From NCBI RefSeq assembly GCF_040581485.1, contig NC_090133.1:5952001-6016000 (forward strand): a DNA stretch of 64,000 nt, written 5' to 3'. Shown piece after piece: positions 1-12,274 of the stretch. Every line of letters begins with the position of its first letter. Within the stretch, counting starts at the first letter, position 1. The translations under genes were made by a program, and so were the position numbers. The stretch is from Linepithema humile. Lineage: Eukaryota > Arthropoda > Insecta > Hymenoptera > Formicidae. The notes below the pieces were generated by a model. It did not search any database and was not told the DNA's origin. It was given only the letters and a program-made list of their open reading frames with translations.

Positions 1-2200
1 AGTTCAAATTTTGTTGGAACAGCCTCTTTAATTATCATAATGCAATCAAATTCATTTTTATATTTATTTGTAAATAAGTATAAAAAAAAATTGACTCGAT
101 ATAGCTTTCTGTTAAGGTGTCAAGTATGTTTAATTAGTAATTAAAATGTAATAATATAAGTGATACATTTTTGTATTGTCTTAATATATCCTTGCAACAT
201 AAATAAAGTATCCTTTTAAATAGAGGGAAAACGATAAATAAAGAAGAACAGACGTTTGCAGCAAACAACGCCTATTAGCAACGGATAGCCAATTTAACGC
301 ACGCAAGTCTGGAGTAATATGCTCGTCCCTTTTGAAATCCAAAACAACAAAACGACTGCAAGTTAGACCTATTGAAAGCAACGTCTTTAACTTTGCACAA
401 CACAAAAAACATCAGGTGTAAACTTTCAATCCGGCCGCGATCTTGTGTTTCGGACGTGTTTCTTTTCACATTTTACGGTGGAAGTTTCGGACCGATCAAT
501 TAATTCGTTTCCACTCAAGAAAATTGCGTACTGTACGTTCCAATCCCCAAATTCGCATAACGCGAACCTCTGGACGCGCATAGTCGTGTTCGACCTAATT
601 CGAGTTCCAACCTGTCGTAAACTCGGCTTCCTTTATGTGCCTGCATAATGGCGTGTTAGAAGCGTAAAGCCGGCTACTTCGGTCTCGAAAAATGGTTATC
701 GTATATATTTACTGTGGAACGGCTCCAAGTGGAATGCCGGCGTCAAAAGAATTTCGCATCAATAGTGGCAGCGAGAGCAGCGCGGATTTAACTCTTAAGT
801 GACACTCTACGTAAAATTCTAAAATTTAAATAATGTTGTATATATCAAAGTTGTCAAGCGATATATTGAGTTTCAATATAAAAATATTACAAAAGATATA
901 ACGATGGAAAATCAATTTAAGTAAGCAGTGAAATAAGAAATTATTCCTATGTGAACGTTTTTGAAAATTTGGATAATATATAAGTATATACTTTTACAAA
1001 AGTTATGAAAAATACGTCGCGAATGTTAATATAAGAGTATAAAGTAATATATTCTGTATTTTTTTATCTGATATAGTAATTCAGATGTTACAGAAAATAT
1101 TGTAAAAGTATATATTTAACATTAACGAGATGTTAGACAAAAAAAATCGCGACACTTGTCACCTGTGGCAAATTCGCACAAACAATCCAAACATTTCGAG
1201 CCGTACAATTATCGAAAGACGCGATGGAGGTGAACCACGCCCTTGTCCCTACCAGACCAATCCTGGTTGTCGCCGTTGTCGCTCTGTAGTGGGGAAAGAG
1301 GACAACGACATTCTGAATCGAGGAGGACGGAAGCACAGCATGGCGAGGAAAGCTAATGCACATGTCTCCGCTCTTAATTTGGGGGAGTGCTTAATGCGCG
1401 ACGCTACTTAAGAATGAAGAATATGATAATTCGCGTGATTATCATTGCATAAAGTGATACTTATCATAATCTATAATCAACGTATGTTATATTTAGTAAA
1501 CTCGGTTATTTTTCATGATTTTTAGCAGAAAATTTTTTTAGTTTTAATTTAGATAAACTTTTTTAGTGATTCAAATACTATTGTGCTGCTTAGAATATTA
1601 CATAACATGGTATTATTAGATCACCTGCAATTATACGTTTGATAAAATGGACACACTTATTTTGCTTCTCTTCTAAGTGTTTGATACGCTTATAGATATT
1701 ATAAGAAATGTCAAATTACATTTCTATTTATTCAAATAGTTATTGTTCAAATAAAATACGATATCATTTTTCTTCTTAATAATTATATGCATATGTTTTA
1801 AAGATAGAAAGAGGCAAACCATAAATAGATCTATAACATAAAATACATAGACCAAGCATTTATATATTCTCATTATTGTAACAAATGCAATCTACAAGTA
1901 AAATTAATTGGTCAAACGCTAATTAGTTAATATTTAAATGAAATATTGTGTGCATACACAGCAAACTCTGATATATTTATTCTTGCGCATAACATCGATT
2001 GAAATAATAGTTTATGACTGTTCTCTCAATTTTCTCTTAATTTGTATATTTTATCAACAATTATAGAACATTTTATTCTGATGTAGAAAAGTACTTAATC
2101 AAAATGACAAATTTTTCTCTCTAAGGCTAAATCTATCAACTTTCAGCATTATTCGCCTTACTATAAGTCTAATATACGTATTGTCATTATTATTTGATTT
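1..2200. other. AT-rich noncoding DNA, no gene recognised
   Basis: The stretch is mostly AT-rich with many stops in all frames. Two patches of more balanced composition (about 420-680 and 1180-1420) contain short open frames with no recognisable domain, no protein-like composition and no convincing splice structure. No tRNA-like or rRNA-like sequence was seen. It could be intergenic or intronic DNA of a gene lying outside the window. Confidence 0.5.
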
Positions 2201-2219
2201 CGTTTTATTCTCCCACTCT

Positions 2220-3010
2220 TAAACGCGACTTGAAAGGTACCTAGCGAAGCAACGAGAGAAGAGCCAGGCAACTCAGCTCCACCCATGAAGGGCGGCGACG
2301 GCCGGTAAAATCTGTCGCAAGCCGCGTAGGGAAGTCGGCGTCTCTTCGTCGACGACCAACGTTCGGTCCCGTTGGCGACACAGTGCCGGAGGGAAAGGGA
2401 CAAACGACGCGTCGTGCGCGGCTACGATCGGAGGAGGGCGCAAAACCGACGACAGGGAGACGAGTATGGGCGCGTGGGGGAAGAGAGCGTCGTCGAGTGA
2501 CAAACTCGAAGAGGAGTTGTCACCGCGCTCTCGGCGAATCAGGGGCCCGGATAGACGGAGGTAACGGAGGAAAGAGAGAACGTCGTCAGGGCGCAAGCGC
2601 TCGCGACCCGCTGGACACGCGGACGACACATCGATCCACGGTTCCACAACCTCCGCAACCCGCCCGCGTCTCACCGCTCTTCACCGTCGTGCTGCCGCCA
2701 CCTCTTCTCTCTCCTCCTTCACGACCCTCCCCCCTCCCCCACCCTTCTCGCTCTCTTCTTGTGTTCCTCCTTCGGGAACCCCTCGTGCTTTGTCCCTCCA
2801 TCCGCCGTCGTCTCCATCCACCACCCCCCACCCACATCCACCTCCGTCTCCTTTCCTTGATTAAACCGCGCTCGCCGCCGCCGCCGCCGCCTCCGCGTTG
2901 TTGCTCGTGAAAGTATCAGGCCGCTCGGGCGGCGCGAGGGATTTCCGGCTGCGTTCCGGGGGATGAAAGAGAGTACGGACGTTGCACCGCTTGACGCAGA
3001 GCTAAGAGTT
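2220..3010. other. GC-rich, pyrimidine-biased block
   Basis: This block is GC-rich and rich in CpG, with a pyrimidine-biased + strand at about 2640-2860 and a short CCG run at about 2875-2892. A 175-codon open frame runs through it, but its translation is low-complexity Pro/Arg/Ser and reflects base composition. Such blocks in insects are often promoters or 5' untranslated exons; that role is only a possibility here because no downstream coding exon was found. Confidence 0.35.
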
Positions 3011-3720
3011 AATACATGATTTTTCGAGAGTTTTCTTGGCGAGCACTGGCGGTGAACAGCTTCGTTGAAATGTTTCCGAAATTTAATCAATAATTACTGA
3101 TTGATCCACGTGCAAACTATTCAGCGCTATGATATCTTTTTATAAAGTCAATATCATAAAAATTGATATACAATTATTGATTAGGAATATACTGACGGAA
3201 AGCTAAAAATTTAAAAAGATTACAATTCCAGTTTCGACATATTTCAGTCTTAGATCTTTTGATCAGATAAAAAAAAAAGAAACTTAATAAAATATGAACT
3301 CGATTCAATTAAATGTAGCCCAAAGAAAATTATTTTGGAATGTCCAAAATCTCTTAAGAAAATATTTCTACCGAAATTAATTATATACTTTAAATTATAC
3401 ATTCTTTATATAAATTATTTTTCTTTCCGAATTTATTTTTATTCACTAATTAACTAAATATCAAATATCATCACGAAGAACACAATTTTCTATGTTCGAG
3501 TTTAAACTACCGTGATACCAATTGTGCATTCGCATTTCAAGTGTTAATTAGGAAGAAATCAGTATCTCCGGCTTTATGCTAAACGACAGAATTCAGACGA
3601 ACTTCTAAATATACCAGGAGAGAAGTCAGCTTCGGGATACTGCAACTCCGCTCAATAAGAGAAGTAAAAATCGGTCGGGTTGCGTCTAACCATAGACCAA
3701 GTCGAGACCCCCCGAGAATA
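3011..3720. other. AT-rich spacer, nothing seen
   Basis: Low-complexity AT-rich DNA between two GC-richer blocks. No open frame of interest, repeat or RNA gene was recognised. Confidence 0.5.
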
Positions 3721-3984
3721 TCGATCTCGATCTCGACAGGATGAAAATCAAGAGAACTATTCCGAGCTTTTCTTCTCGCGCAATGTCCGTTGTGAATGTA
3801 CCTAGGGTATCGATTCCCTCTCGCACCTCCGCCTTAGAAGCTCGTGGTCAGGGGCGAGAGGGGGTGGGTACTAGCCGACAGGCTTACTCGCGTCTCACGG
3901 ACGACAAGAGGGTGATATATTACCACGAACTACCCACTGGGACCGCCACTACCAGCACTACCACCACCTCCTTGCGTTCTTCCT

Positions 3985-4020
3985 TCTCTCCCTCTCTCTC
4001 TCTCTCTCTTTCTCTGTCGT
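3985..4020 (+). repeat. CT dinucleotide microsatellite
   Basis: A nearly pure CT tract on the + strand inside a longer pyrimidine-rich stretch (about 3720-4190). On the opposite strand it is a GAGA-type tract, the sequence bound by GAGA-factor-like proteins in insects. A regulatory function is not shown. Confidence 0.7.
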
Positions 4021-4190
4021 TCTTCCTTCGTCTTCTTTCCTACCGCCACCCACCGCCCCCTTTCCTTCCGCAGCCCGGTGGCGGCTCTTCAAACTACCCC
4101 CTTGTCCCTCCTCCCTCGTCCCCGTGCCCATCCCGCGAGCTTTATTCGAAGGAAGATCCATCTCCATAATGGCCCCCACGCCCATAGACT

Positions 4191-5289
4191 TCTCACACGC
4201 TCTATCCGCATTGTATATACACCGTTCTGGAAACTCACGAGCTCATCCACACGGCGACCACACATACATGTAATAAATATATATACATATTTAGATACAT
4301 ATATATATTGGCTGTCTCAAAAGTCGAGCGAGTTTTTACTGTGGATTTTTAACAGCAAACTTACATCGATTAACTAAAATATAAAATTGTTCTATATTTT
4401 ATAATCTACTGTTTTATATTCTATAGAAATAAATATCTACATTTGCAAAATGCAAAAACAAAAGCATCCGTTTTTGGCGTCGTTGTTACGTCAATTTTTT
4501 TAGTTGTGATGTTTTAAAAATTCGGAGAACGTATTCCATTTATGAATAAACACATGTGCGCGCAGGCGTAAGCTCTTACATAACTATTACGCTACTACGA
4601 TCAGCTGATCAGTAGTAAGAGTAATAAGAAATCAGACAAGAATCATATGCTTCCATCCTAAATTGAGATCACTCGAGATGCATTTATCACAGATCGATAC
4701 CGTCAATACCTTTACATAGAAAAAATCTCATTAAAAAGCTGAGATTCTAGCCAAAATTCTAATAAGGCCAAACCCATTTATCTCGGATAATTAATTTACA
4801 AGATGTCATTAATTTTAAAAAATCTATCTTTTCGATACGGCATAAAAATGTGAAACAATTGTTACCAGCCAGCGCGCTAAATTCGTAGAAAGGGATGAAA
4901 TAATAGTGTATGTACGTCTCGCAGTCACAATAAATGTTTTCTGCAGATTTTGCGATATGTACCGCGAACACATATGATTACAATGAACACCAATATATGA
5001 TTTTCCTGGTGATATTCTTATTACCATAAAACGAATAGATACAATATATCTCTGAGAAGAAAATTCAACCTTTAATGGATAAAACGATACTTGTTCTCAC
5101 ATGCATTTTATTTCAATATTAATTTAAATTTTTAACGAATTCGGTGCGCATGTAAATATCTCATCAATTAGGTTGTTCGTTAAAGTATGAAAATGAAAAA
5201 CAAAAATTTTTCAGCAAAACAAGCAAAACTCTGTTTTCGTTTTATTTCTTCGCGCTGCTGAAATTTAATTTGTCTTTAATTTCCAAGTT
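4191..5289. other. AT-rich spacer, nothing coding seen
   Basis: No recognisable gene. The short stretch near 4306 (starting GGCTGTCTCAAAAGTC) faintly recalls a mariner-type terminus, but no partner inverted repeat was found, so it is not called as an element. Confidence 0.4.
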
Positions 5290-6416
5290 ACGCCACGATT
5301 AGCTGTCAGACGCTGTTTATGAGAACTTGTATAGCCGCACGGTGTGAGGCGGAGACGTCTCGAAGGGACCGATTGACTGACAGGAATCAGAGATTTTTTG
5401 GTAACGTTCGACCCAGTCTCGAGAAATGTGCTCGTAGAACGACTTCGGGGGGCTCGATGACGTGTATCCCTCGGTGGCGTGCAAAACCGGGGGCTGACGA
5501 GAGAACGGACGGCGGGGAAGGGAAAGATGGCTAGGACGTCTTCTCGCTCTTCGACACATCCTTCCTAGAGCGGAGTGGATGAGCCCTTTTTCCGAACGCC
5601 TCTCACGGAGCAGATATCTACATTTGGGATTTCACGCGAGCATCTCGGAAACCCGGGAGCAAACGGAGTGAGAGAGAGAGAAAGAAAGGGAGGAAGCCTC
5701 GCCGGGAGTTCTCACGCTATATACGTTGCATTCTGCCCACCTCTTATAATTCTTTCTTTGCCCTCCTACTCGTATCTCGGTATACCCGCTCGACAGCGGC
5801 ACGAACCTTTCGGGGGCGAAGCTCTCATTATGCGTGTCCAATCTACTCCATGCTCGCGAACGGGCACGAAGGCTTCGGAGATCGCGAGCGTATTTTCACT
5901 ACCGAGAATCCTAGTGTGCACCGATATGTACGTACGCAGATTCCTCGTGAGCAAAGCGTACAATGTTATGCGAAACTTCTGTATACGTGTGCTGTCAAAT
6001 GCTCTAAGCCACCGTTGAAATTGTAAAATTTCTTTCCATCGTTAATTTGCCCGTAATAATTAAATGTCTTTTGCACTATAAAATTTTTGCAATTGGTTTT
6101 TCTTCGAAGAAGAAAAAAAGTTATCAAGACGCCAGTTTGAAACAATCGCATTATCATCCCCCCGTCAAACCTCTGAAAAAATCTTGCACCTTTTTATCGC
6201 ATACGATTTTGTTCCTCGCGCGCCGCGATCATTCTCCGTCCGTCCGAGAAGTTGCATTCCACGGGACGGACGGCCGGCCGGCAGGGATTTAAATTCTCGC
6301 CGAAGGATAAAAAATTATGAAAATCCGTGGGGCGCGCCGAGACGTATACACCTGCCGCCCGGGTTCGCAGGAGTTTTCCGCGTCGCGGGTCGACGGAGAG
6401 AGCGGCGACGGAGGAA

Positions 6417-6447
<31 letters not shown>

Positions 6448-6812
6448 ACAGATTAAGCTTAGGAGGGAGATTTATGGGCGAGCGTGTAACGAGCAACTTT
6501 TTCATGGGATGCGCACGCCGGGGTTAGCCTCCGGGGGTGGGATTAGCATAAGATCCAGCAGCTGCAGACCGCGCGCGCGAGGACCGCTCCTACGGGTCGT
6601 TCTCTCCCGAGTTTTATTCCGCGAAAAAAGGAAGGATCCCGCCGCCTCCGCCACCGCCGCCACCGACTCGATCCGGGATGACGTTCTTCCCGCGATGCTG
6701 AGAGATACATCGTAACCGCTTCATCGAATCCCGTAATTTCGTATCAAGATGCTTAACATCAAACCCGCGGGTCCTGGAATTCCTTCCCCCTTCTCGTTCC
6801 GCGCGCAATTAT
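5290..6812. other. GC-rich block, possible regulatory region
   Basis: The composition is clearly richer in G+C and CpG than the flanks, with several unconvincing open frames. The translations are Arg/Gly/Ser-rich and change character abruptly between frames, as expected of noncoding GC-rich DNA. It contains a CGG microsatellite at 6417-6447. It may be a promoter or enhancer of a gene outside the window. Confidence 0.35.
6417..6447 (+). repeat. CGG trinucleotide microsatellite
   Basis: About ten uninterrupted CGG units on the + strand in the middle of a GC-rich block. Read as protein they give runs of Gly, Ala or Arg, which explains the low-complexity open frames here. Repeat length is likely polymorphic. 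Confidence 0.9.
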
Positions 6813-6974
6813 ACACGGAGAAAATTTTATATCAAAAATTACTATGTACGGCAGTGGCCGCGAACGATGAAGGAATTATCAACATTTTTTCTACGTTTTT
6901 CACATGATGGCCATAGTATTTAAACTTATAATTCGTCTTATTTTTTAATTTTCGATATAAAATTTTCTCCGTGT
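6813..6974. mobile_element. Short inverted-repeat element (MITE-like)
   Basis: The 20 bases at 6813-6832 (starting ACACGGAGAAAATTTTATAT) recur as an exact inverted copy ending at 6974. The roughly 120-bp interior has no coding capacity. The architecture is that of a miniature inverted-repeat element. No clear target-site duplication is visible, so superfamily is not assigned. Confidence 0.6.
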
Positions 6975-7860
6975 GGTTCTTATAATGCATATAAAATCTG
7001 TGAAGAGTCAAGAAATGAAGCTTTCTTGTTGGAATAATTTTATAAGTGACAGAGACTGACGATTAGTCTAATTTTATTCCGAATGCCACAAATATCAATC
7101 GTCTTTTATCGTTGACATATTGTTTATCCGTTTTAATAAAGCTTATTATGCAACATTAATGACGATAAACGTGCATTTAGCTATACGTGTCGATCAAGAG
7201 AGTGCGGGTACATCTCGCAAATGCATTTTGGCCTTAGCATAATTGCCCGTAAAGGCTCGGCGTAATACGTCGATTACGCCGCCGCATGCCGTGGCTCTAC
7301 GCCACAGCTACTGACATCGCGCATCAATCGTATCTCTGAATATTCAATTAAGTATCCCTCCTTGCCCCTCTGACCTCCCTGTCTTCTTTCATTTTTCTCC
7401 CACCACTCTTTCCCTCCCGAATGCCTCCTTATATTTCGCTCTTCCGCAATCATTCTCCGACTCACATCGATCTGTGATTCGATCATCGGTTGCACAGCAA
7501 TTCGATGTCGATCGTCATTAAATCGATATCCTCCCGCCCCCCCGGAAATAATGTCATTCCGCAGCTCGCAGAATTTCATTGCACAAAAAATGATTATCAA
7601 ATAATAACTGAGAATAAATGAACGTCACAAATATGCACTGATATAATTGCATTCTAGTTTTGTAAGCATGATGTGTACTTAAACAATATGAATTGCAATG
7701 TAAGAAAAGATTTTCTTTTGCTCTTGGCCAAATAAAGCAAAAGTACAGAATGTGATTCGAAGAGAAGTTTCGTTTATTGTTTCGGCGAGTTGATTGATAC
7801 TTCTCGTGACAGAGTAGCAGTCGCGCAACTTCTCAGGGCGACTGTCGCTGAAGATATGAA
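6975..7860. other. Noncoding spacer
   Basis: AT-rich sequence with a somewhat GC-richer patch at about 7190-7570. No domain, RNA gene or repeat was recognised. Confidence 0.4.
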
Positions 7861-7979
7861 CCGACAGAGAGACCGGCCATACGGTCCACCTCGGACCTCC
7901 TAAGGTCGGATATTAATGAGAGGATATAGAGGCGGCCACCTCACACCACTCCGGATCTCGGCAGCAGACTCACGGATCG

Positions 7980-8490
7980 TCTCTGATGGAGAGAGGTTAC
8001 CGAGAGGCCTCCTCCTCCTCCCCCCTCCCACCACCACCTCGTGAGATGAGAGCCGAAGAGAAGCACCGGCACGGAGGAGGAGGTCGAGGTAGGGAGGACC
8101 AGGGAGGGTCTCCACCCTACGACGAGACCGTGGAGGGAGGACGTCGTCGGGTTACGAGAGAAGACGAGAGAAAGATGAAGCAGGAAGAGAGAAAGAGAGA
8201 GAGGGATAAGCGAGGGAGGTAAGAGGAAAGGACGAAGAGAGAGGAGCGGAGGGAGCGACTGGGGACGCGGAATGAGAGACAGAGGGAAGGTAAAGAGAGG
8301 AGAGAACGTGGAAAGAGAGACGGCAGAGAAGTGGGGGAGGGAGGAAGAGGTGGAGGACGAGGACGAGGACGAGGACGACCAGGAGGAAACGGAGGTCGGG
8401 TGGCACGTTGAGAGGGAGGGAGCGAAAAAGGAGCGAGCGAGAAAGAGAGAAAGAGGGACGGAGAGACACAAAGAGAGAGAGAAGACGAGA
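7980..8490 (+). repeat. Long polypurine (GA-rich) tract
   Basis: Roughly 500 bases of the + strand are dominated by G and A, with GAGAGA, AGGAGG and GACGAG runs, followed at about 8630-8680 by a CT-rich tract of opposite bias. All overlapping open frames give Arg/Glu/Lys-rich or Ser/Leu-rich low-complexity peptides and are artefacts of the bias. Tracts like this can form triplex (H-DNA) structure and bind GAGA-type factors; neither is demonstrated. Confidence 0.75.
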
Positions 8491-8837
8491 TCTGGACCCC
8501 ACGTAGGAGACGTTCAATACTGTAGCAACGACGCCGAGGCAGCGCCATTGGCTACCATTTTCTCTCTATACCTTCTAGGCATACACCTTGTACTCTATTC
8601 CGGTCTACTCCACTTTATTCCCGCATCGCCTCCGTGCCCTCTCTCTCTCTCTTTCTCTCTCTCTTTGCTTCCCTCCCGTCTTCTCGCTGTGCTCTCGCGC
8701 CGTTCGCGAGAACGCATAACCGGACCGGAACAAGAAGCAAAAAAGTTTTTTTCCACCGAATTTGCGAGGGTCAAAGGTGGACCATAAAAGAAGCATTTTT
8801 TTCTAGGGGTGTTCTAACAAGACTATCCGTAAAACAG

Positions 8838-8926
8838 GTTGTATTAGATTGATGAAAAAGTTCATTTTATCTTTAATAAGACAGCCATAGAATAAAAAAA
8901 AAACAACGAACTTTTTAATAAATAGA
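8838..8926. mobile_element. Possible small inverted-repeat element
   Basis: A short imperfect inverted pair: AAAAAGTTCATTTTAT on the left and AACGAACTTTTTAATAAAT on the right, about 90 bp in total. The ends resemble mariner-type termini in a general way, but the match is short and no transposase remnant is present. Tentative. Confidence 0.3.
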
Positions 8927-11900
8927 CACATCAGAGATAATCGAGCACATAAACTTCTGTTCATTGATTTTATATATTATCTTGATAGGTTCTCGTTTGT
9001 AATTCGTTTTTGAGGCTCAATGCGGCTATTATTACTAAATTAATACAATAAAATACGTTAAAGATAAATAAGATATGCTAAAATATCTCAATCTGGCCGG
9101 TCTCTCATTTTATCTCGTAATTTTCTACATGTCTATCAAATGTTATTATCTGTTCATTTATGATCAAGATACTCAAACTTTGATATGACGTGCAGTTTGA
9201 AGATAACGTGTGAAAGCTATATCAAGATCATTTATTGTTAGTTCCATGTAATAAAACTTTTCTCAATAAACGAACAAACATGTATATATAGTCACTTTCA
9301 CTTCGCGCTTTCATAATTTCAACGTCTTGCTTTGTTATTGCTGTGTTTGCTATTTGAACGACATGCCAAAATCTCTGAGAAACATCTTAATTCATATCCA
9401 AATCTGTATATTTTCATACTTAAATATTGTGCAAATGTGTATTTTATATTTTATATTAATGATATATTATTTTTGCATGATAAAAATTATTTGCATTTTT
9501 ATACTGCTTCGGATAATGTCTCACTCATTTTATCTCTTCGCCGTTTCCAAATTCATTAAATAAATATATATATATATAACTTAATTTATCTAAAAAATTT
9601 AGATAAATATATTGTAGTTCAATATAAAATATGATCGGCTACAAGAGCTTTTCAAAGTTTGTGTAAAAAATAAAATATCATAAAAAAAGAAATAAGAAAA
9701 ATCAAACATAAAGCATCTGTAACATGACAGTATTATATAAAATACAAATATACCATAAAGGAAGAAAAATATATCCAGAAAATTATTTCATATTAGCCGC
9801 GTCTGTAAAATGCAGCTTTTCGAACACCGAATATTTTTTCCGCTTTGTCAAATAATTAACGCACGTTACTCACGCGTGAGAAAACAATGTGCGCACCACA
9901 CTTTGCGAAGTAACGCTATATCTACGTTGATATCCCGCGGGAATGGAAATAGTTGTAATTTTAATTAACCCGATGATTACGCGCCGTGCACTCTCGTCGA
10001 GGCCCGTATACACAGTAGGCGGTAATTTGCAGTATATACAGTAGATAAATATACGATCGTTGCACCGCGCCAAACAATGCTTCCGTGGTGGTCTTCTTGA
10101 ACATATACAGTCATATATTTCAATTTCGAGAGGTAAAATGTGTTGCATCTTCTTCAGAATGCATTGTCTCTCGCTCGCTACGCCGACTTGCATTTGCATA
10201 TGCATCGCTATGCACGAGATTTCTCTATTCTTTCAAGTAATTACATTTAAATTTAATGTGAAATATGTTATTTAATCAAGTGAACCTATTTCTTCAAAAT
10301 AATTAGAAACCTGTATTTCTGTCAAAATTTAATTATTATAATAGTCGAACAACGATTACCGCGTTGAATTTGCATTCGCGATTTCTGTATTGTCTATTTT
10401 GTTTATTTAATCACGTTTAACAATCGGAAATTATTTATTCTGATATTTATAAAACGCGTTACTCTTTTTAGTATCGATGCGTTTTTCAGTCAAATTGCAA
10501 CAATTCTTTCGCGAGCGTCATGACGTACTCCGAATACCGCGAAGCAATCAGGCAAATTAGCGTAATTCACATATAAAACCTACTCTCTATCCCTCTCGAT
10601 CGTTTAACGACGCGTCTCGTCATTCCCGTGGCTCTCACAGCCTTTCGGAGTTTTCTACAAGTCTTAACGGCACGGATCTCGTTACGCGACTCGATAATTG
10701 CCGTAATCTCGGGGAGCGCCCTTTCGTTATTCCAGCCATATGCGGACTGGTACAGCCCGGAGGTACGAAAGTCCGAACTACCGATTGTAAAACTTCCCGA
10801 ATAGCGTTACTTTTTTTCCTCGGTTCCCCCTGCAAGCGGAATCGCGAGGAAATCGTTCTCAAGGTGCTCCAAAAACGGATACCATCGCGAACGATAGTCG
10901 ACGCAGCTGGCAGCAGCGCCTATCCAATTGTCAATTTGAGGCGGTCTTGCGAAAATACTACGGTAAATGCCGATAAACACTGCAAATTGCTCAAAATTAT
11001 CTGGCACTTACGACAATATTTCTTTGTAATAAAAGACAAGCTTCTGAATATAAATATCGCAGATAAATCGTTTTTACGATCTGACGATAAAAAGAAGGTA
11101 CTTCTTTTTATCAATATAAAATATATTTTATTTAGTAACCGTTAATTTGCGCAACAAGAATCTTATCAGAAATAATATTGATATTTATTAAAAGTCAACG
11201 TACGTTATTTTTTCATATCGTTTCCAATGTGCAGACATATAGTATCCAATGATCGTTGTCACAGTCAAAAAATAAAAGTAATTGATATTATAATTGCATC
11301 AATTACATTTACAAAAAAATGCGCAGTTTTTCAAAACTCAAGCGAGCAGAAATTGTTCTAGAATAGTTATATGATTCTAATCAGAAAGAAAACAATGCAT
11401 AGATCTGTCCTTTTTACACACGTGTTTTCTAAACTTGTTACAATTTTCTCATTTTATAACACAGCGCAACTAGTTACAAAAACAGAGTTTTCATATCACA
11501 TCTAGTAAAGGCACAAAAGTAGTTATCGTAACTGTTAACCTACATAATCATCTGGCAGTTATCACGCAAGTCAATAAAGACTTGCTCTTTTACGAAAAAG
11601 ACGACTTCCATATAATACATGAAGTTTAATATGTTAAAATGCTGAAAATGGTATTATCTTATCTTCTTAACGCCGATTGCAAGTTCATAAATACAACATA
11701 ATAACTTTCTTACAAGTAATTTTTCGACGATAATCTTTTCTAAAAAAGTGAAACTCAGTCAGTGAAAAATATTTAATTTGACGTACAAATGGATTGAATA
11801 GTCATTTGAATAAAATCTTATGTTTACCTGTAACTTTATATTTTATATTTAACATTATATACCTTAAATGTTTATATACCTAAAATATTATAAACTCATA

Positions 11901-12274
11901 TTGTTATTTTTAAATGTTAATCTTTATGCTATTAATGTACTCTGTAATAAAATGATCACGTAATGTGCAAATTATGAGACTGCAATGATAATCAGAATAA
12001 TTCGTTAAAACTTTGTACATATAAATGCATTAAGTCGTTGCAAATTAAATATTGAATAATACCTTTTCAAGTTAAATAACAAAAAAATTTATTTCAAAAA
12101 TAATGCTTTCCTTTTCTGAACATTTTTTCTGCGCTACTCTCATTCAGATTATAGATGGCTGTAATATAATTATAGCTATAGGATTTGTTGATAAAGTCTC
12201 TTCCTCATAAAGTGTGTTTTCCATCATTGTAATTCATCGCGCGAATATTACTACTAATTAGTTGATTTCTTTTT
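8927..12274. other. Noncoding DNA 3' of CHAF1A
   Basis: AT-rich DNA with two more balanced patches (about 9860-10230 and 10480-10990) that carry short open frames without recognisable domains. The proximal part, to about 12080, probably includes the CHAF1A 3' untranslated region; an AATAAA-type signal is present on the minus strand near 12087. No other gene was recognised. Confidence 0.4.

Noticed and set aside
2273..2910. Long open frames on both strands (133 and 175 codons)
   Set aside because: The translations are low-complexity Pro/Arg/Ser and exist on both strands because the block is GC- and pyrimidine-rich; no domain or splice context.
4306..4340. Possible mariner terminus
   Set aside because: Only one end-like stretch, with no inverted partner and no TA-flanked pair.
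5575..6018. 147-codon open frame on the + strand
   Set aside because: No recognisable domain, abrupt composition changes, and competing frames on the opposite strand; GC-rich noncoding DNA explains it.
7941..8787. Several open frames of 120-176 codons
   Set aside because: They are readings of a polypurine/polypyrimidine tract in different frames (Glu/Arg/Lys-rich one way, Ser/Leu/Pro-rich the other).
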